A stretch of DNA of 64,000 nt from Climacium dendroides (Eukaryota; Streptophyta; Bryopsida; Hypnales; Climaciaceae), in assembly GCA_950106755.1 (NCBI GenBank), contig OX467091.1, positions 20,167,538 to 20,231,537 of the forward strand. Reading direction: 5' to 3'. Positions within the stretch are counted from its first letter, which is position 1; each line of letters begins with the position of its first letter. The translations under genes and the position numbers were made by a program. A model generated the notes under the pieces. It made no database searches and was not told the DNA's origin. It saw only the letters and a list, made by a program, of their open reading frames with translations. This document shows, piece by piece, positions 37,538-49,582 of the stretch.

Positions 37538-39238
37538 GGGCCGGTTTATACACGCTCTGGGACCAGATGGAAGGTCGGCCCGATTTGCCTTCAATCCGGC
37601 CCTCAATTCGGCCCCAACTCACCACTCCGGCCCTAACTCACCACTCCGGCCCTAGATAGTGTAAAGTGGTGAGGTTAGATTTTGAGGCTGGATTGAGGAT
37701 TCATCACTCCGGCCTCAAGTAATATAAAGTGATGAAGCCAGATTCTAGGGCCAGATTGAGGGTTAATGTGCTCTTTGTATTTTCTTAAAGCTCAATATAA
37801 AAAATATATCACATACATCTTTTCTTTTTTCTTCCTATTCCTTCTATTTCAAAAACAAAAGAAAAAGTGTTTTAAATTTTTAAATTTGTATTATTTTTCT
37901 TCCTATTTTTCTATTTCAAAAATAGAAGAAAAAGTGTTTTAATTTTTTTGAACCTTTTCCTTTCTCTTCCTTCGTTTTTTATTTGAAAAAGGAGTTCTTT
38001 CACTTTTTTTTTAACCTTTTCCTTTCTCTTCACATTGAAATTAGAATTGATGCTGAAACTAGAGTTGTAGCCTATATGATTTTTATTTATTTTTATGAGA
38101 ATTTATACAATTTCAAGCAATAAATAATGTTTGATCATAAGGGTGTTGTAATTGCAAAAGTGATTTGAAGTTTTTCAATCTTCTTTTCACCTGTCAAATC
38201 TAAAAGTTGGTCACCAAAAAAATATGAGGATAAAGGGCCTAACATGCATAACCACAATCAATTTATGACTCCTCAAAATCTACTCTACAATTTTTTTAAA
38301 CTAATTGTTAATGTGATTTTTTCTTTAAGATCTAGTGTATTTGAGGCTCATTTCCAAAAGCCCTCAATACTATGAAAGTCAAGATTGTGATGGACACCTT
38401 TGTACAAAATCTTGAATAAAAAATCATATTCAATCATTTTCAAAAATTGGATTTTTATGCTAAAATTAGACTTCAAAAAAGATTTTAAAATATATATATA
38501 AACTACTAAAAATAATAACTTGGTTAAATTTTATTAAACTTTAAAGTATTGTTGACACCAAAATTTGATGCCTTAGATATTTAGAAATAAAAAACAACTC
38601 TACCAAACAAACATTTACCAAATACCAAATAAAAATAAACATCTTATGTTGAGTTAGTTAAAAATCATTGAACCAAATAAGCTTTAAAATCTCATATTCA
38701 GTTAAGAACAATTTTACAAAACATCTTATCAAACGAACAAAACTATATATATAATATATTATATTATAATAAATTTATATAAAAAAATTATATTAACTAT
38801 ATACACTTCCATCCTAGATTCCCCAACTAAACCCACTGCTCCTAAATTTCAAACTGAAATATTGACAATAGTTAAGCTCCAAAAATTTAGCAATGCAAAT
38901 TGGTGGAAGTTTCTTGAGCTCACAATTCACCAAAATAGAAAACAAAAGACTTTGCATTAGTAGATGGTGGAGATTTGTACGATTCAATGGAAGAGCCCAA
39001 TCTGGCCCAAAATGCAAAATCAGGTCAACAAAAACCTCGACCCAATTGCTCCCTTGGGACCGGATGGTTTGGCACCAAAACCATGCCACCTAAGGCGACA
39101 CGTAGGATGAGTTGTAAATCTATCTGGCCTCAAGTGTAAAGCCCTTGGTCCGGATTTGGAGGAATAGAGCAATTCCATTGGTTTAAACTTAGAGAGTTCT
39201 GGTTGGCCCTCAATCCAGCCCCAAGTATAAACCGGCCC
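37538..39238. mobile_element. PIF/Harbinger-like non-autonomous element, 1.7 kb
   Basis: Perfect 14-bp inverted termini GGGCCGGTTTATAC at 37538 and, complemented, ending at 39238. A 3-bp TAA duplication lies at 37535-37537 and 39239-39241. TAA/TTA targets with GG-starting TIRs are the Harbinger/Tourist pattern. Subterminal arrays of CACTCCGGCCCTAA-type units occupy 37600-37720. The interior is AT-rich, with no transposase frame. Confidence 0.8.
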
Positions 39239-39240
39239 TA

Positions 39241-39910
39241 AAACAGGATGTTTGTTTTGTTTTGTTTTGTTTGTCGCATTGAGATCTCTCGGACCATGCG
39301 TCCCCCAGTCATGTGCTTGGTACTGTCGGAAAGCCCTTTGAGAGGAGGGGTGCACTAGCTTGGTTCATGGCGTTCAGACATACGGTGTGAAAGTTATTGA
39401 ATTTTGAAGTATTTTTTGGATCTAAAAATTAAAAAATTACTTTTACTTATATTTTGGTCACAATCTTGGTACCATCGGAAAGCTCTCAACAAGGAGGGGT
39501 GTATGGGCTTGGTTTCGTGGCATTCCAACTCATAGTAAGAAAGTTATGCATTTTGAGTTGTTTTTGGTTCTTAAAATATTAGAAAATTAGTTTTATTTTT
39601 GTTTTGACTGTGGCAACAGCCCAAGGCACACACATGGCCATAGGGCACATTAATTTTACTTTTTTTTAGATTGTGACAACAACATAGAGCACACTAGTTT
39701 TTATTGGAAGGAAGAGGACAAGCTACACCTTAAATTTGGATGTTTGTTTTGTTTTGTTTGTCACATTGAGATCTCCTATACTGTGCATCCTTTGATCGCA
39801 TGCTTGGTACCCTCGGAAGGCTCTCAACAAGGAGAGGTGCACCATCTTGGTTTCGTGGCATTTGGATGGATGGTGTGAAAGTTATTGAATTTTGAAGTAT
39901 TTTTTGGATC
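39241..39910 (+). repeat. Locally repeated segment (three partial copies)
   Basis: Blocks starting near 39245, 39462 and 39725 share CTTGGTAC, TCGGAA, GGCTCTCAACAAGGAG-type and GTGAAAGTTATTGAATTTTG sequences. The first and third also share (TGTTTTGTTT)n followed by TTGAGATCTC. This looks like a diverged direct duplication. Confidence 0.65.
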
Positions 39911-40329
39911 TATAAAATTAGAAAATTACTTTTGCTTTTGCTTTTACTATCACAATGGCATAGGACACACTAGTAAGTTTTTAAGTAGTACTTGGGTGTT
40001 TTTTTTGAGTTTTTTTTTAACAAAACCTGCCACAAGCATTCACAGCATTGGTGCAATTTTGGAGGGATGGAATATGAGAGGCTTAAGTGTATCAGAGAGT
40101 GCAACATTTTGCTGAAAAAAACCAAGCTTACAGTGTCTTAGTCAAAAATCAAGCCACATCAAAGAATTCAAATAAAGTCATTGTTTATAACCCGTTGTTT
40201 TGTGTTCTATAGTAGAGTTCAATAATCTTACAAGCTACCTATAATTGTAGTGTTCAAATTTCTTTACATGATATAGAATACAACTAACAATTTTTAGTTT
40301 GGGAGTAGGTATGGAGTCTTTGAAAATCA

Positions 40330-40690
40330 TACCTACCTGCAAACTAAAACTCCTCATAACTCTCATCTCATTAATCAAAATGGAATGATTCAAAGCTTTC
40401 CACTTATAGATAAATCTAAAAAATCAATTTCAAATTTTTATTTTAAAAAAAAGTGATTTTTAAAGAAGTTTTTTGAACTGCCCAAGTTATCCGCCAAGCA
40501 ATGAAAATGGCATATCATGCAATAACTTTTTAACCATGTAATCAAAAGTTGTGAAAATTATTGGGCCTTGAAGCTACTCCTTGGGTACATGTTGTGCGAA
40601 AATTTCAGTGAAAAGAAATAAAATTCCATTCGTAGTGAGCTACCCCAAATCACTATGTTGCCAAAAAATGCAGTTTATACCTTTAGGGGT
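40330..40690 (+). repeat. Dispersed repeat family B copy
   Basis: Direct match to 29555-29890, block by block (AAACTAAAACTCCTCATAAC, AATCAAAATGGAATGATTCA, GTGAGCTACCCCAAATCACT). It ends at the terminal-type motif CCTTTAGGGGTT. Confidence 0.7.
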
Positions 40691-43600
40691 TCATATTCAT
40701 AGTTTTTCACAATAATTGATTGAAAAACATTGGTCAAGTGATTGAATTTTTACATTTGATTGTATAGATATGTAGGAAACATCCATATGCACATCTTTCT
40801 TTCAACAAGTATCTCCAAAAAAGTTTCAAAATTCCTTTTGTAGAAATTTCAATGTTAGGGTGACAATGTCCATATTTTAGAAAATAGATATCTCTTTATT
40901 GTAGTTACATTTTTCTACTTGGCCCTCGCATTATAAGTAATTTTGTACATTTGAGCATGATGGTGCAATTACTTTGCTAAAATCTAGTTACACTAATGAG
41001 GTACCTATTTTACAAAATTTAGGCATTGTCATCCCAACATTGAAATCTCTATAGAAGGAATTCGGAATTTTTTTGGAGATGCTTATTGAAGGAAAGATGT
41101 TCATATGGATGTTTTTTACATATTTATGCAATTGATTTAAAAAAATTCATCACCAATGTTTTTCAATCAATTATCATAAAAAACTATGAATATCAAATGA
41201 AACAATTCATCTAAAATGGAATTTTGCTTGTTTGAAACTCATATTTGGTGTCCTAGATTGGAATTGTATAAGAGTTGAATGTTGATTTTGCAAGACAAAA
41301 TATGCAAATTGTATTCTATATTATGCAAAAAAAATTGAATGGCACAATAGGAAGTTTAATTGTAAGATTATTGGACATAATTATACATTTCTAACACTAT
41401 ACGGATAAAGCATCTCACAACTCACTTGATTGATTGTTTTTATTTAGCACACATATAAACTTTACATCAATAGTCAAAGAATGTAGACAAATACCAACCC
41501 TACGGTTTAGGAGGACAAGATCTAACCCATCATTTAACTTGTCATTTTATTCTAGTGTACCTTGTGTTGTTGCCACATTATAAGTAAAGTCAAGTAAAAG
41601 CAAAAGTAAAGTAGATTTTATAATCCATGAAAATTTCAAAATTCAATATCTTCCCTTCCTCGAGTTCAAATGTCACAAAACAAAGATTGTGTATCCTTCC
41701 TCACCGAGGGCTTTCTCATTAGAACAAACAAAATAAAACCTAATTTAAATACGAATATTTAGAACATTTATTAAGTCTTGGTTTCACCCCATTTGAAAAT
41801 GATATACCAAATAACACAATGTCATTAATAGAAGGGTCCATTTTCCTATTGATATGCTTTGGAAGTTCAAACCAAATGAGTTGCTTAGTCTTTACTAAGA
41901 AGTCTTTCTTTGACAATTGAAAAAAAATTAATTTCTTTAGACTAGTCACTATGTTTGTTTTGGCAACAAAGGTAGAACTATCTACAAATATTCATGAAAG
42001 TTGATGCAATTAGAAAGTTTTTTCACTTATAAACAAATAGATACCTTAATTTTTTAAATAATATAATTTGAGGAGAAATTCTATCAATTTTTAAAGTCAA
42101 GACCTCAAGAAATCTTAAATGTCAATCTTGTTGATGTACCCTTGAATTGTCTTCAAGAAAGACTCAAACCAAATTTACTAAAGTATTAATTATTGTACAA
42201 TCATGTTGTGCTATGTGAAAAGTAGAAGACATTCTACAATGACAACCAAATATCATATGCTATCTAATAATGCATGTTGATGGATGTTGAACTTATTTTT
42301 GACTCTTCCAAAGACTCAATGATGCTTAAAAAATGTGATTATAAATAATATGATAAATAATTCATGTTTGGACAATTTTAGGTGTAGTAACCTAGGATTT
42401 GTAGGCCCAACAATGAAGGTTCACTAATAGATTGAGAACCATATTGTTGTAAAAATAGAAATTAGGTTTCATATTCATAATATTTTTGAAATGAATAACT
42501 TAGGTTTTCTTTCTTTTACTCTATAGAGTAAGAAACCCCCGTCGATGGTGACATTGTGAGAAAACAGATGGTGTTGCAGAAAACGTGGATGCTTTTATTT
42601 TATTTCTATAGGGAAGTCCATTTTTTTGTGATGCCGTTCATTGCATGGTTTTTTTTGTAATGAAACAATGGGATGTTTCATTTGCTGTCCATGTTCCATG
42701 AGTCATCAGTAATAACATTATGATGTTTTTTAGTGATGCCCAAGTGAATGTTTGATTGCCTCGTCATCCAAAGCTTGGAAATGATTAAATTGAATTACAG
42801 AACTTCGCTAATTGGGCTAAAGTAAAAGGCTGACCGCTCTTGAAAAAAAACTACAACTTTCCTACCTAGATAATGGCCGTCGAAGTCATCTAAAGCTGCA
42901 ATCCAGTGTTCCAAAAAATCTTTTTTTTCAACTTTGAATGCTAATAACTTTCAATCTACACGGTCAAACTTCATGAAATTTTTACCATATGATCTCAGAC
43001 AAGTAAAGTATAAGATCCTATGGTTAGATTCTAATTTTTGTTTGATTGTTTGTTTCCTTAGATGAGCATAGCAGAAAGGGCAGTTTTGGGTGATTTTTGA
43101 CAGAAATAACCTTGGTCCTTTAGGGGTTAAAAGAAAAAATTATTTGGAAAGAGGAACATACCCAAATCACTAATACCTTGACATGGAATTATGAATATTT
43201 TTCGAACTATGAAAATTTTTGCGTTTGTAAAAGAATCCTATGGTTCTGTTTTTATTTCCCAATATTGAAAATTAAGTTCCAAAAGAACTTCATATGTTTA
43301 TTTTTGAATGTACCAACAATGGCAACAAATGAACAAAACAAAGTCCTGTACAACTTTCATCTTGTTAATTGGAATACAACGATTCAGAACTTTGTGCATA
43401 CATATGAAACTATCCATTCCGATCCTATTCAATTAATTAAGTTTTAAAAGGAAGGAATTTTGTAGCATTCTGTTTTGAAATTTGTAACATTAAGTTTTAA
43501 AAAGACTTTTCTATTGTACTGACAAAATGGTATGAAACGACATGATTATTTAATAATTAAAAAACAATAAGATTCCATTAAAATTAATATTAAATTAATA

Positions 43601-44874
43601 ATTTTTTTATAAAATAATAATTAAAGTATTTAAATAGTAAAATTAATTCAATAATATTATTTGACATGGAAATACTAATGCTAGATCCCATGTCCACTAT
43701 GACAAAGTTTCCATTCATTTCAATATAACCCTCAAGCACTTTGATGTCCAATTTCTAAATGATGAACAAATTCAAGTCCTTATTTTTTTTCATTACTTCT
43801 TGAAAGAAAATCATCTGAATTTATGGAAATACTTTATCAATTTGTCTTATCTTTGGGGACACAACTCTTGTATTATATGTAGGATTTGTTGGCATCAAAA
43901 ATGGCTTAGAAAATGGCTTCTGTAAAAATTATATTAAAATTAAGAAGACTAGAAACTTAAGTGAGGACCAAATTATATAAAATGAGATTTAGAAAATGTT
44001 GGGTTGTAAATTTATTTTTTTTAAATTCATAATATATATGAAAAATTGCAACACTTATATATAATTTTAAAAACTCATACAAGAAGTTTTCTCCAATGAA
44101 AATTAAAATTCATTCATAGTATTTTATTTATAATGAAAAAATATTAAATTTTTATTAAAAAAGCCCCCAAATTTGGGTAGCTTGTCCCACAATATACGTA
44201 TTAAAAAATCATGTAATTAGGTCTTTAATGCTAATATTTTTTCCAAAAATATTCATTTCATGTAAATAATTACATTTTTGGATTCCTTGTTAAAAGTGCT
44301 ACAAGAGTTTTTTGCATTAATTCAAATTAAAACCCTTAAAATTAGACCGAAATGCATTATAAATAATTTCTAATCACGGCCATATAGTATGGCACTTGGG
44401 TACCCAAGGTCCTATCTAATGGTTGGCTTTGGTGTTGCTAAAGTACATATTGTTTTTAAAATTATAAATGTAGAAGTATGTCAAGTGGTTGACCAAGCCA
44501 AAATTGCATAGACTAAAGTTCAAAACTAGATGTGCAAAAATGAGGTCATAGATGTAAAGAGTGCAAAAAATTCAAAAAATTACCACATCAAAAGAATCTC
44601 ATTTCAAATCCATTCCAACAAGTTTTATTCAAAAAATGATAATATTTTTCTTGGAATAGAATTTTGAATAAATTTCAAAATTTCTCTTTCAAAATTGATA
44701 AAAAAAATACTAGTGATAACAATAGTGAATCTAACCATATGGATGGAATCTACAATTCAAAATCTACAACTTTTATTTTCATATCAATTCCAAAATATTC
44801 TTCCAAATTGTATGTACATTACAATGATTTTTCCCAAATCATCAATTCTAAAGACAACTCTGGACGTTCAGGGG

Positions 44875-45174
44875 TTAAGGTAGGTGGCTCCAATTCCGAC
44901 CCGCTTCTAAAACCGATCTGGTACATTTTACTTCTGAAATGTATCAACTGCGTACATTTCAGAAGGGGGTCGGTTTTAGAAACCACTGTTTTTCAACTTC
45001 AAAAATTTGTAACTAATTCTACAAAGGTCTAAAAAATATGAAACGACTTGGATTAGATGCCAATTCCATTTTTCTTCCTGCCAAAATTCACTGAAAATTG
45101 TTTCAAGATGTTTAGCTTTCCAAAAAATGAAATCAGCTCTTAAAGGGTCGGTTTATAAACCCACTACCTTAAGA
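44875..45174. repeat. Fold-back/MITE-like element
   Basis: TTAAGGTAGGTGG at the left and CCACTACCTTAA at the right form short inverted ends. Inside, TTCTGAAATGTA and TACATTTCAGAA form a perfect 12-bp stem around a 9-base loop (about 44934-44966), extended by a TCTAAAACCGA/TCGGTTTTAGA pair. No coding frame. Confidence 0.5.
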
Positions 45175-46483
45175 GGATAACTTCTGTAATACAGCCTGGG
45201 CCCGCTCACTTCGACGCAGGGCATCAATTTCCGAGTCAAATTGTTGGTGTGTAGGGTTGTTTGCTTTGGTTTCGAGTTTTGAGTTTCTCCGCCATCGCCA
45301 GCTGAAGATTTTCGTGTAAGGGCTGTGACTGAGGTACTCTATTGCGCTTGCCTTGTTTCCTGGCTGCTAATGGATCGATGCTCTCCTTTCGGCTTTGGAT
45401 TGAGTTGGGAAGCGCGGTAGGTGATTTCATGGTCTGAAACCTGGTCTGATCCGGGTATCACATGTAAACCTGACCCACCCTAGACCTAGTTGAGGACTTC
45501 AGATAAGATTAGGAGTCCGAAACCCTAACCTAGTCTTCTATGCCCACTTTCGCCTTTGCAAGGTCTCTTGCGAGCTCATCCTAGATGGCAATGGTGTCAC
45601 TTCTCAGCTTTTGGTAGATGGTCCCACTAGGAAGGCGGAAGGCTTAGACTGGAGATTGCCCACTTGGTTTGAAACGACTGGACCCATGCTGTGAAGCTCT
45701 GACGGGAATTGATCTCTGCTGCTGCAAACCAGCTCTACTAGTTGTGAGTAATGAGTTAGTTTGAACAATTGAGTTATTTTAGATTTCCTCTGTTTATGTG
45801 GAGAAGGTCATCTCATTCTGGATGTGCATGTTGTTGATTGTACTGGATTCTATTGTAGCTTCTCATCTCACATTGCCCTAGCTTACTTAAAATTTTGAAT
45901 TCTTAGAATTTCATTGTTTGTTGGATTGTGGTTAGTCTCAGGTAGTTTTGAGAAGACTGTTTGGCTAGTGTGGTGTTCCTTTAGTTCATATTATTGAAGC
46001 TCTGGGAAGTACTCAATGCTTTAGTGTAGGTGTATGAGTGACTGTGTTAGAAACATACGTCAATAAACAAGGCATGACAAAATGTGTTATCCATATTTTT
46101 CTCTTTTATATGTTCCCACTTGGTGTTAAAAGCATTGTTACAGACTGAGGGTCTTAGGAAAGAATTTAGACATAGTTCCAAATTGGGGTCAGATTGCAAA
46201 CAATTCTTGTAACATCAAGTGGGAACAAACCCCAAGTCTTGGAAACTCTTAGAGAAAGTATATTGTCTATAATTATTTGTACTTACCTTTCTCTGGAGTT
46301 TACTGTAGAGGCTGTCTCTAGAAGTTTATAGAACTGTGATATTAGACTAAATTCCAGTACTGCGATTTTTAATTTTTGTGTTGGTGAATATGTTTTAGCA
46401 AAAAAATGTTATAAAAAAGAATCCGCAAATGGATTCGAGGTTGCAGACCACATGCCATAACGAATGAGTATAAATACACTATT

Positions 46484-46525
46484 CTCATTTTAATTCATTT
46501 TAATTCATTTTAATTCATTTTAAAT
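46484..46525. repeat. (ATTTTAATTC)n short tandem repeat
   Basis: Four near-identical 10-bp units of ATTTTAATTC in a row, running into AT-rich sequence. Confidence 0.85.
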
Positions 46526-47700
46526 AATATAAATGTATTTTATTCCACTGTTTGACATGGCCGATCTCCGGCCACCTAAGATATTATTAATGATTAATTT
46601 AATTTAAGAAAAAGCTTCTTTATACTTGTTTTTTATGGCATCCAACTTAGGAGCTCAAATCTTCAGTTGAATTCTCCAAAAAGAAAGTTTTGTATTTCAA
46701 AAAATTCAGCAAGATTGTGAGTTCTCAAAGTCAAGGCTGTCTTTAGGTCTCATTCTTTTCCTACTGTGTGCTAATTGTGTGAGTCTTGATGGTGCATGAT
46801 GTAGGTTTGGACAAGTACATGAAAGTGCTAACTTTGAAGCAGTGGGAGAGAATTCTTATGGACAGTGAGTTTAGGTTGGTGTCCTTGCAAAGTAGGACTA
46901 ATTTGTATGTCTAGAGTTGGCATCCTTGTATGATGTGGCAATTGCCAAGTCAAATGATTATTGCCAATTTTCCAGGTGACATTACCTAATGGGTGTCACA
47001 ACAACTAACTTGCACTAGTCCTAATATATATGGTAGTATATTTTGATAATAAGATGTTGTTACTAGTTGTGTATGTATCTTAGTGATGTTAGATCTTCAT
47101 TGGATGGGGTTCTAATTTTGTTATATTGGAAAGTGTATGAGTTGTGGACCGACCTTTGTTGACAACATGTACTTAATTAAGATATATTTGTGGTTGCTTT
47201 TTTCTTGAAGTTCCAATTATCATTTGGTTTTATGCCCATTTTTATTAATAGTCACTTGAAACAATCAGGATCTTATGTAAGGAGTACTACAAATAATGGG
47301 GAGTGAAGTGGCGCCGGTAGGTACAAAAGGTTAGAAGCTTCTAATCTATTTTCACAAAGAATGAGAACATGGCCATGGATTGGTCCAGCCCCTATTCCTA
47401 TAGCTTATTCTTCTTCTCAGATATATATGCATGTTCTTATTTTTGCTTTCCATATATAAAGTCAATAAATCATGGTTCTTTTGGAAATAGTGTGGATATT
47501 TTTATGGTATTCTTACTATTTTCTTGGGATACTTTCTTTCTCAATGAAGTTGTCCACATCTATGTGGTTACCTTCATTTTGTTAGAAAGCCCATGAAATT
47601 TATTTGGTATAGAATTATAGTAGAAGTTATAGAAATTTAAAATGAAGTTATCTTTATATTATTTATAATAATTTCTAATACTTTTTGTTTTATATTTCAG

Positions 47701-49582
47701 GCTTAAAAGTATGGAACAAATCTATTGTGGAATTTGCAATGTTCTATGTCCCACAATTTCTAAGTTTTATGAATACAACACGACTAGGAAGCATGAGAAT
47801 AAATTAAAGAAGTACAAGCTATTTCCTCCAAAGGAAGAAGACGAGTTTCTAATCTTCAATATTCCAAAACCAAAGCCTCATTGAAAGAACAAGGTAAAAT
47901 TTCAGACCATACTCTTTATTTTATTTTGAATTTTGAAATTTTAAAACAAAAACTCCAATTTCTTTTTAATATAGTTTTATTAATATTAAAAGAAATCTAA
48001 ATTTTTGAATTGTTGTATTTTGCATAGATCAAAACAGGTTCGAGAAAGATGCAAGATTATGGTGCTCCTTATGTTCTTTACCATCTAATGATTACAAGAG
48101 TTTTCTTGATCATAACCATGGTAAGAAACATAGAAGTAAACTTCAAGAATTGAATTTATCCATGAATCATGGAGAGCAAGACTACCAAGAAGATTATGTG
48201 CAGATTCCATTGTATCTCTCTGAGTATGGAGGTAAATTATTTTGATGCTTATATTTAATTTATTTTTTTAACTTTTAAAATTGAAGTAACCATTATCTTC
48301 TTAGAAGTTTTAAATATTTTTTAGGCATTCTTAGCAAAGACATCAAAATTTAATATAGGAATATCACTTTATTTATAATGAATGTCAAGAAATTTTTTAA
48401 GAAAATTATGTTGTATTAGATTCTAATATTATGATGTGGTATACTTACAGCACCAAATCCAGTACATTATGAGCTTCCATTGATTGGATTTGAAATTATA
48501 GAATCTTACCGAGCAAAAGGGATCTCTATTCCATCTGTAGTGCGTAAGGTTTTAAAGGTAAAAAAAATATGTGACTTGAGGTACAAAGAAGACCAAATGG
48601 CCTATGACAAAGATAAAGTAATTTTAGCATTGAGTGAGATTCATCATTCAATGTTATTACTTGATGAGAAGGAGATTATTGGAATCTTTGTTTTTAATGA
48701 AATTCCTAAAGCTCAATGCCTTGTGATTGGAAAAATAAGCCAAGGCCTTTTTGCCACTGGTGGATTAGTACATCATGGGGATACAAAAGAGTCAGCTCAA
48801 ATGGTGATGTGTGGTTGGAGGCGTGACCGTATTAAATCATCTACAGATATTGAGGCATTTGGAAGGTTAGTATTTCATTAAGTTTTACTTTTAAAATAAT
48901 TTATAATTTATTGTGATTATAAATTTTTAATTTTTTATAACACATTTTAACTTTAAATTTGTATGTCATGTTTGACAGATATGTACATGGCATAAGAAGA
49001 AAAGACCAAAAAGCAAGTATCACAGCAACAAAGATTGAAGAAATTGGAAACTATCTAACAGTCGTATTATTAACTCCACATTTCAAGCGACTTTTTCCAT
49101 CATTCTTGGAGTACTTAAATTGTTCATTGACAAAGGGAGATTGTTCTTTGTTATTTGGGACTATTGGAGGCCAATATTTAACGACATTGGGAATCACACA
49201 TAACTACTTTGTCCACCCTCACTTTGATTTACAAGATGAGGGCTATGCTTTCTTTACTTGGTTTGTTAAAGGTATAATATTCATTACATTTATCTTCATA
49301 AATTTTAAATGTTATATATAGATTTGAGATTCATAAATTATATATCTTATTCATATCAATACTAACTTAAAACATTATATGTTTGTAGATTGGCCAGGAC
49401 CTCAAATGAAAAAAAGAGGAGGAGAATTTATCTTAGCTGAATATGGGGTTTTTGTTATGCCAACGGATGGATTAATTTTAGCTTTATGTACTAGAAGTGT
49501 GAGTCATTGTACTCGACTTGCAGTTGGCTTTGATGTGATTGGCATGTCAATGGAAATTCAATTGGGGTTTTGTAGATTTTGA
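47701..49582 (+). pseudogene. U1-type zinc-finger protein with 2OG/Fe(II)-dioxygenase-like C-terminal domain; apparently frameshifted
   Basis: Five exons with good splice sites: 47701-47885ish, 48028-48231, 48451-48865, 48979-49271 and 49389-49582. Exon 1 encodes a first U1/matrin-like finger (CGIC...RKHENKL). Exon 2 encodes a clear second one (CSLC-SLPSNDYKSF-LDHNHGKKHRSKL). Exons 3-5 read in one continuous frame. They end in a double-stranded beta-helix-like block: HPHFD (an HxD), then GGEFILAEYGV, PTDGLILA and SVSHCTRL, where a distal His is followed by Arg. That order is what 2-oxoglutarate/Fe(II) dioxygenases show, and the GGEF...H arrangement recalls the TET/JBP group; this assignment is inference. 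The ATG frame of exon 1 (from 47711) stops at 47885, and exon 2 needs another frame, implying a 1-nt loss (or equivalent) near 47815. The real 5' end is not identified. Confidence 0.5.

Larger units (their letters stand above)
35137..47700. other. Long intergenic region dominated by repeats
   Basis: The left end is the leader and promoter of the Sec14-like gene (to about 36.2 kb). Beyond it are a (TTTTTCATTT)n tract, a 1.7-kb Harbinger-like element, a locally triplicated segment at 39.24-39.9 kb, further copies of dispersed family B, a fold-back at 44.88-45.17 kb and a GC-richer patch at 45.2-45.75 kb that may be a leader exon (GCGCG/GTAGGT donor near 45418). At 46804-46863 a short open stretch with an acceptor before it and an ACA/GTGAGT donor after it (MKVLTLKQWERILMD) looks exon-like but is not assigned. 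Confidence 0.5.

Noticed and set aside
46804..46863. Extra 5' exon of the dioxygenase-like gene
   Set aside because: The donor is good, but its phase does not lead into the zinc-finger frame at 47711, so the link is unsupported.
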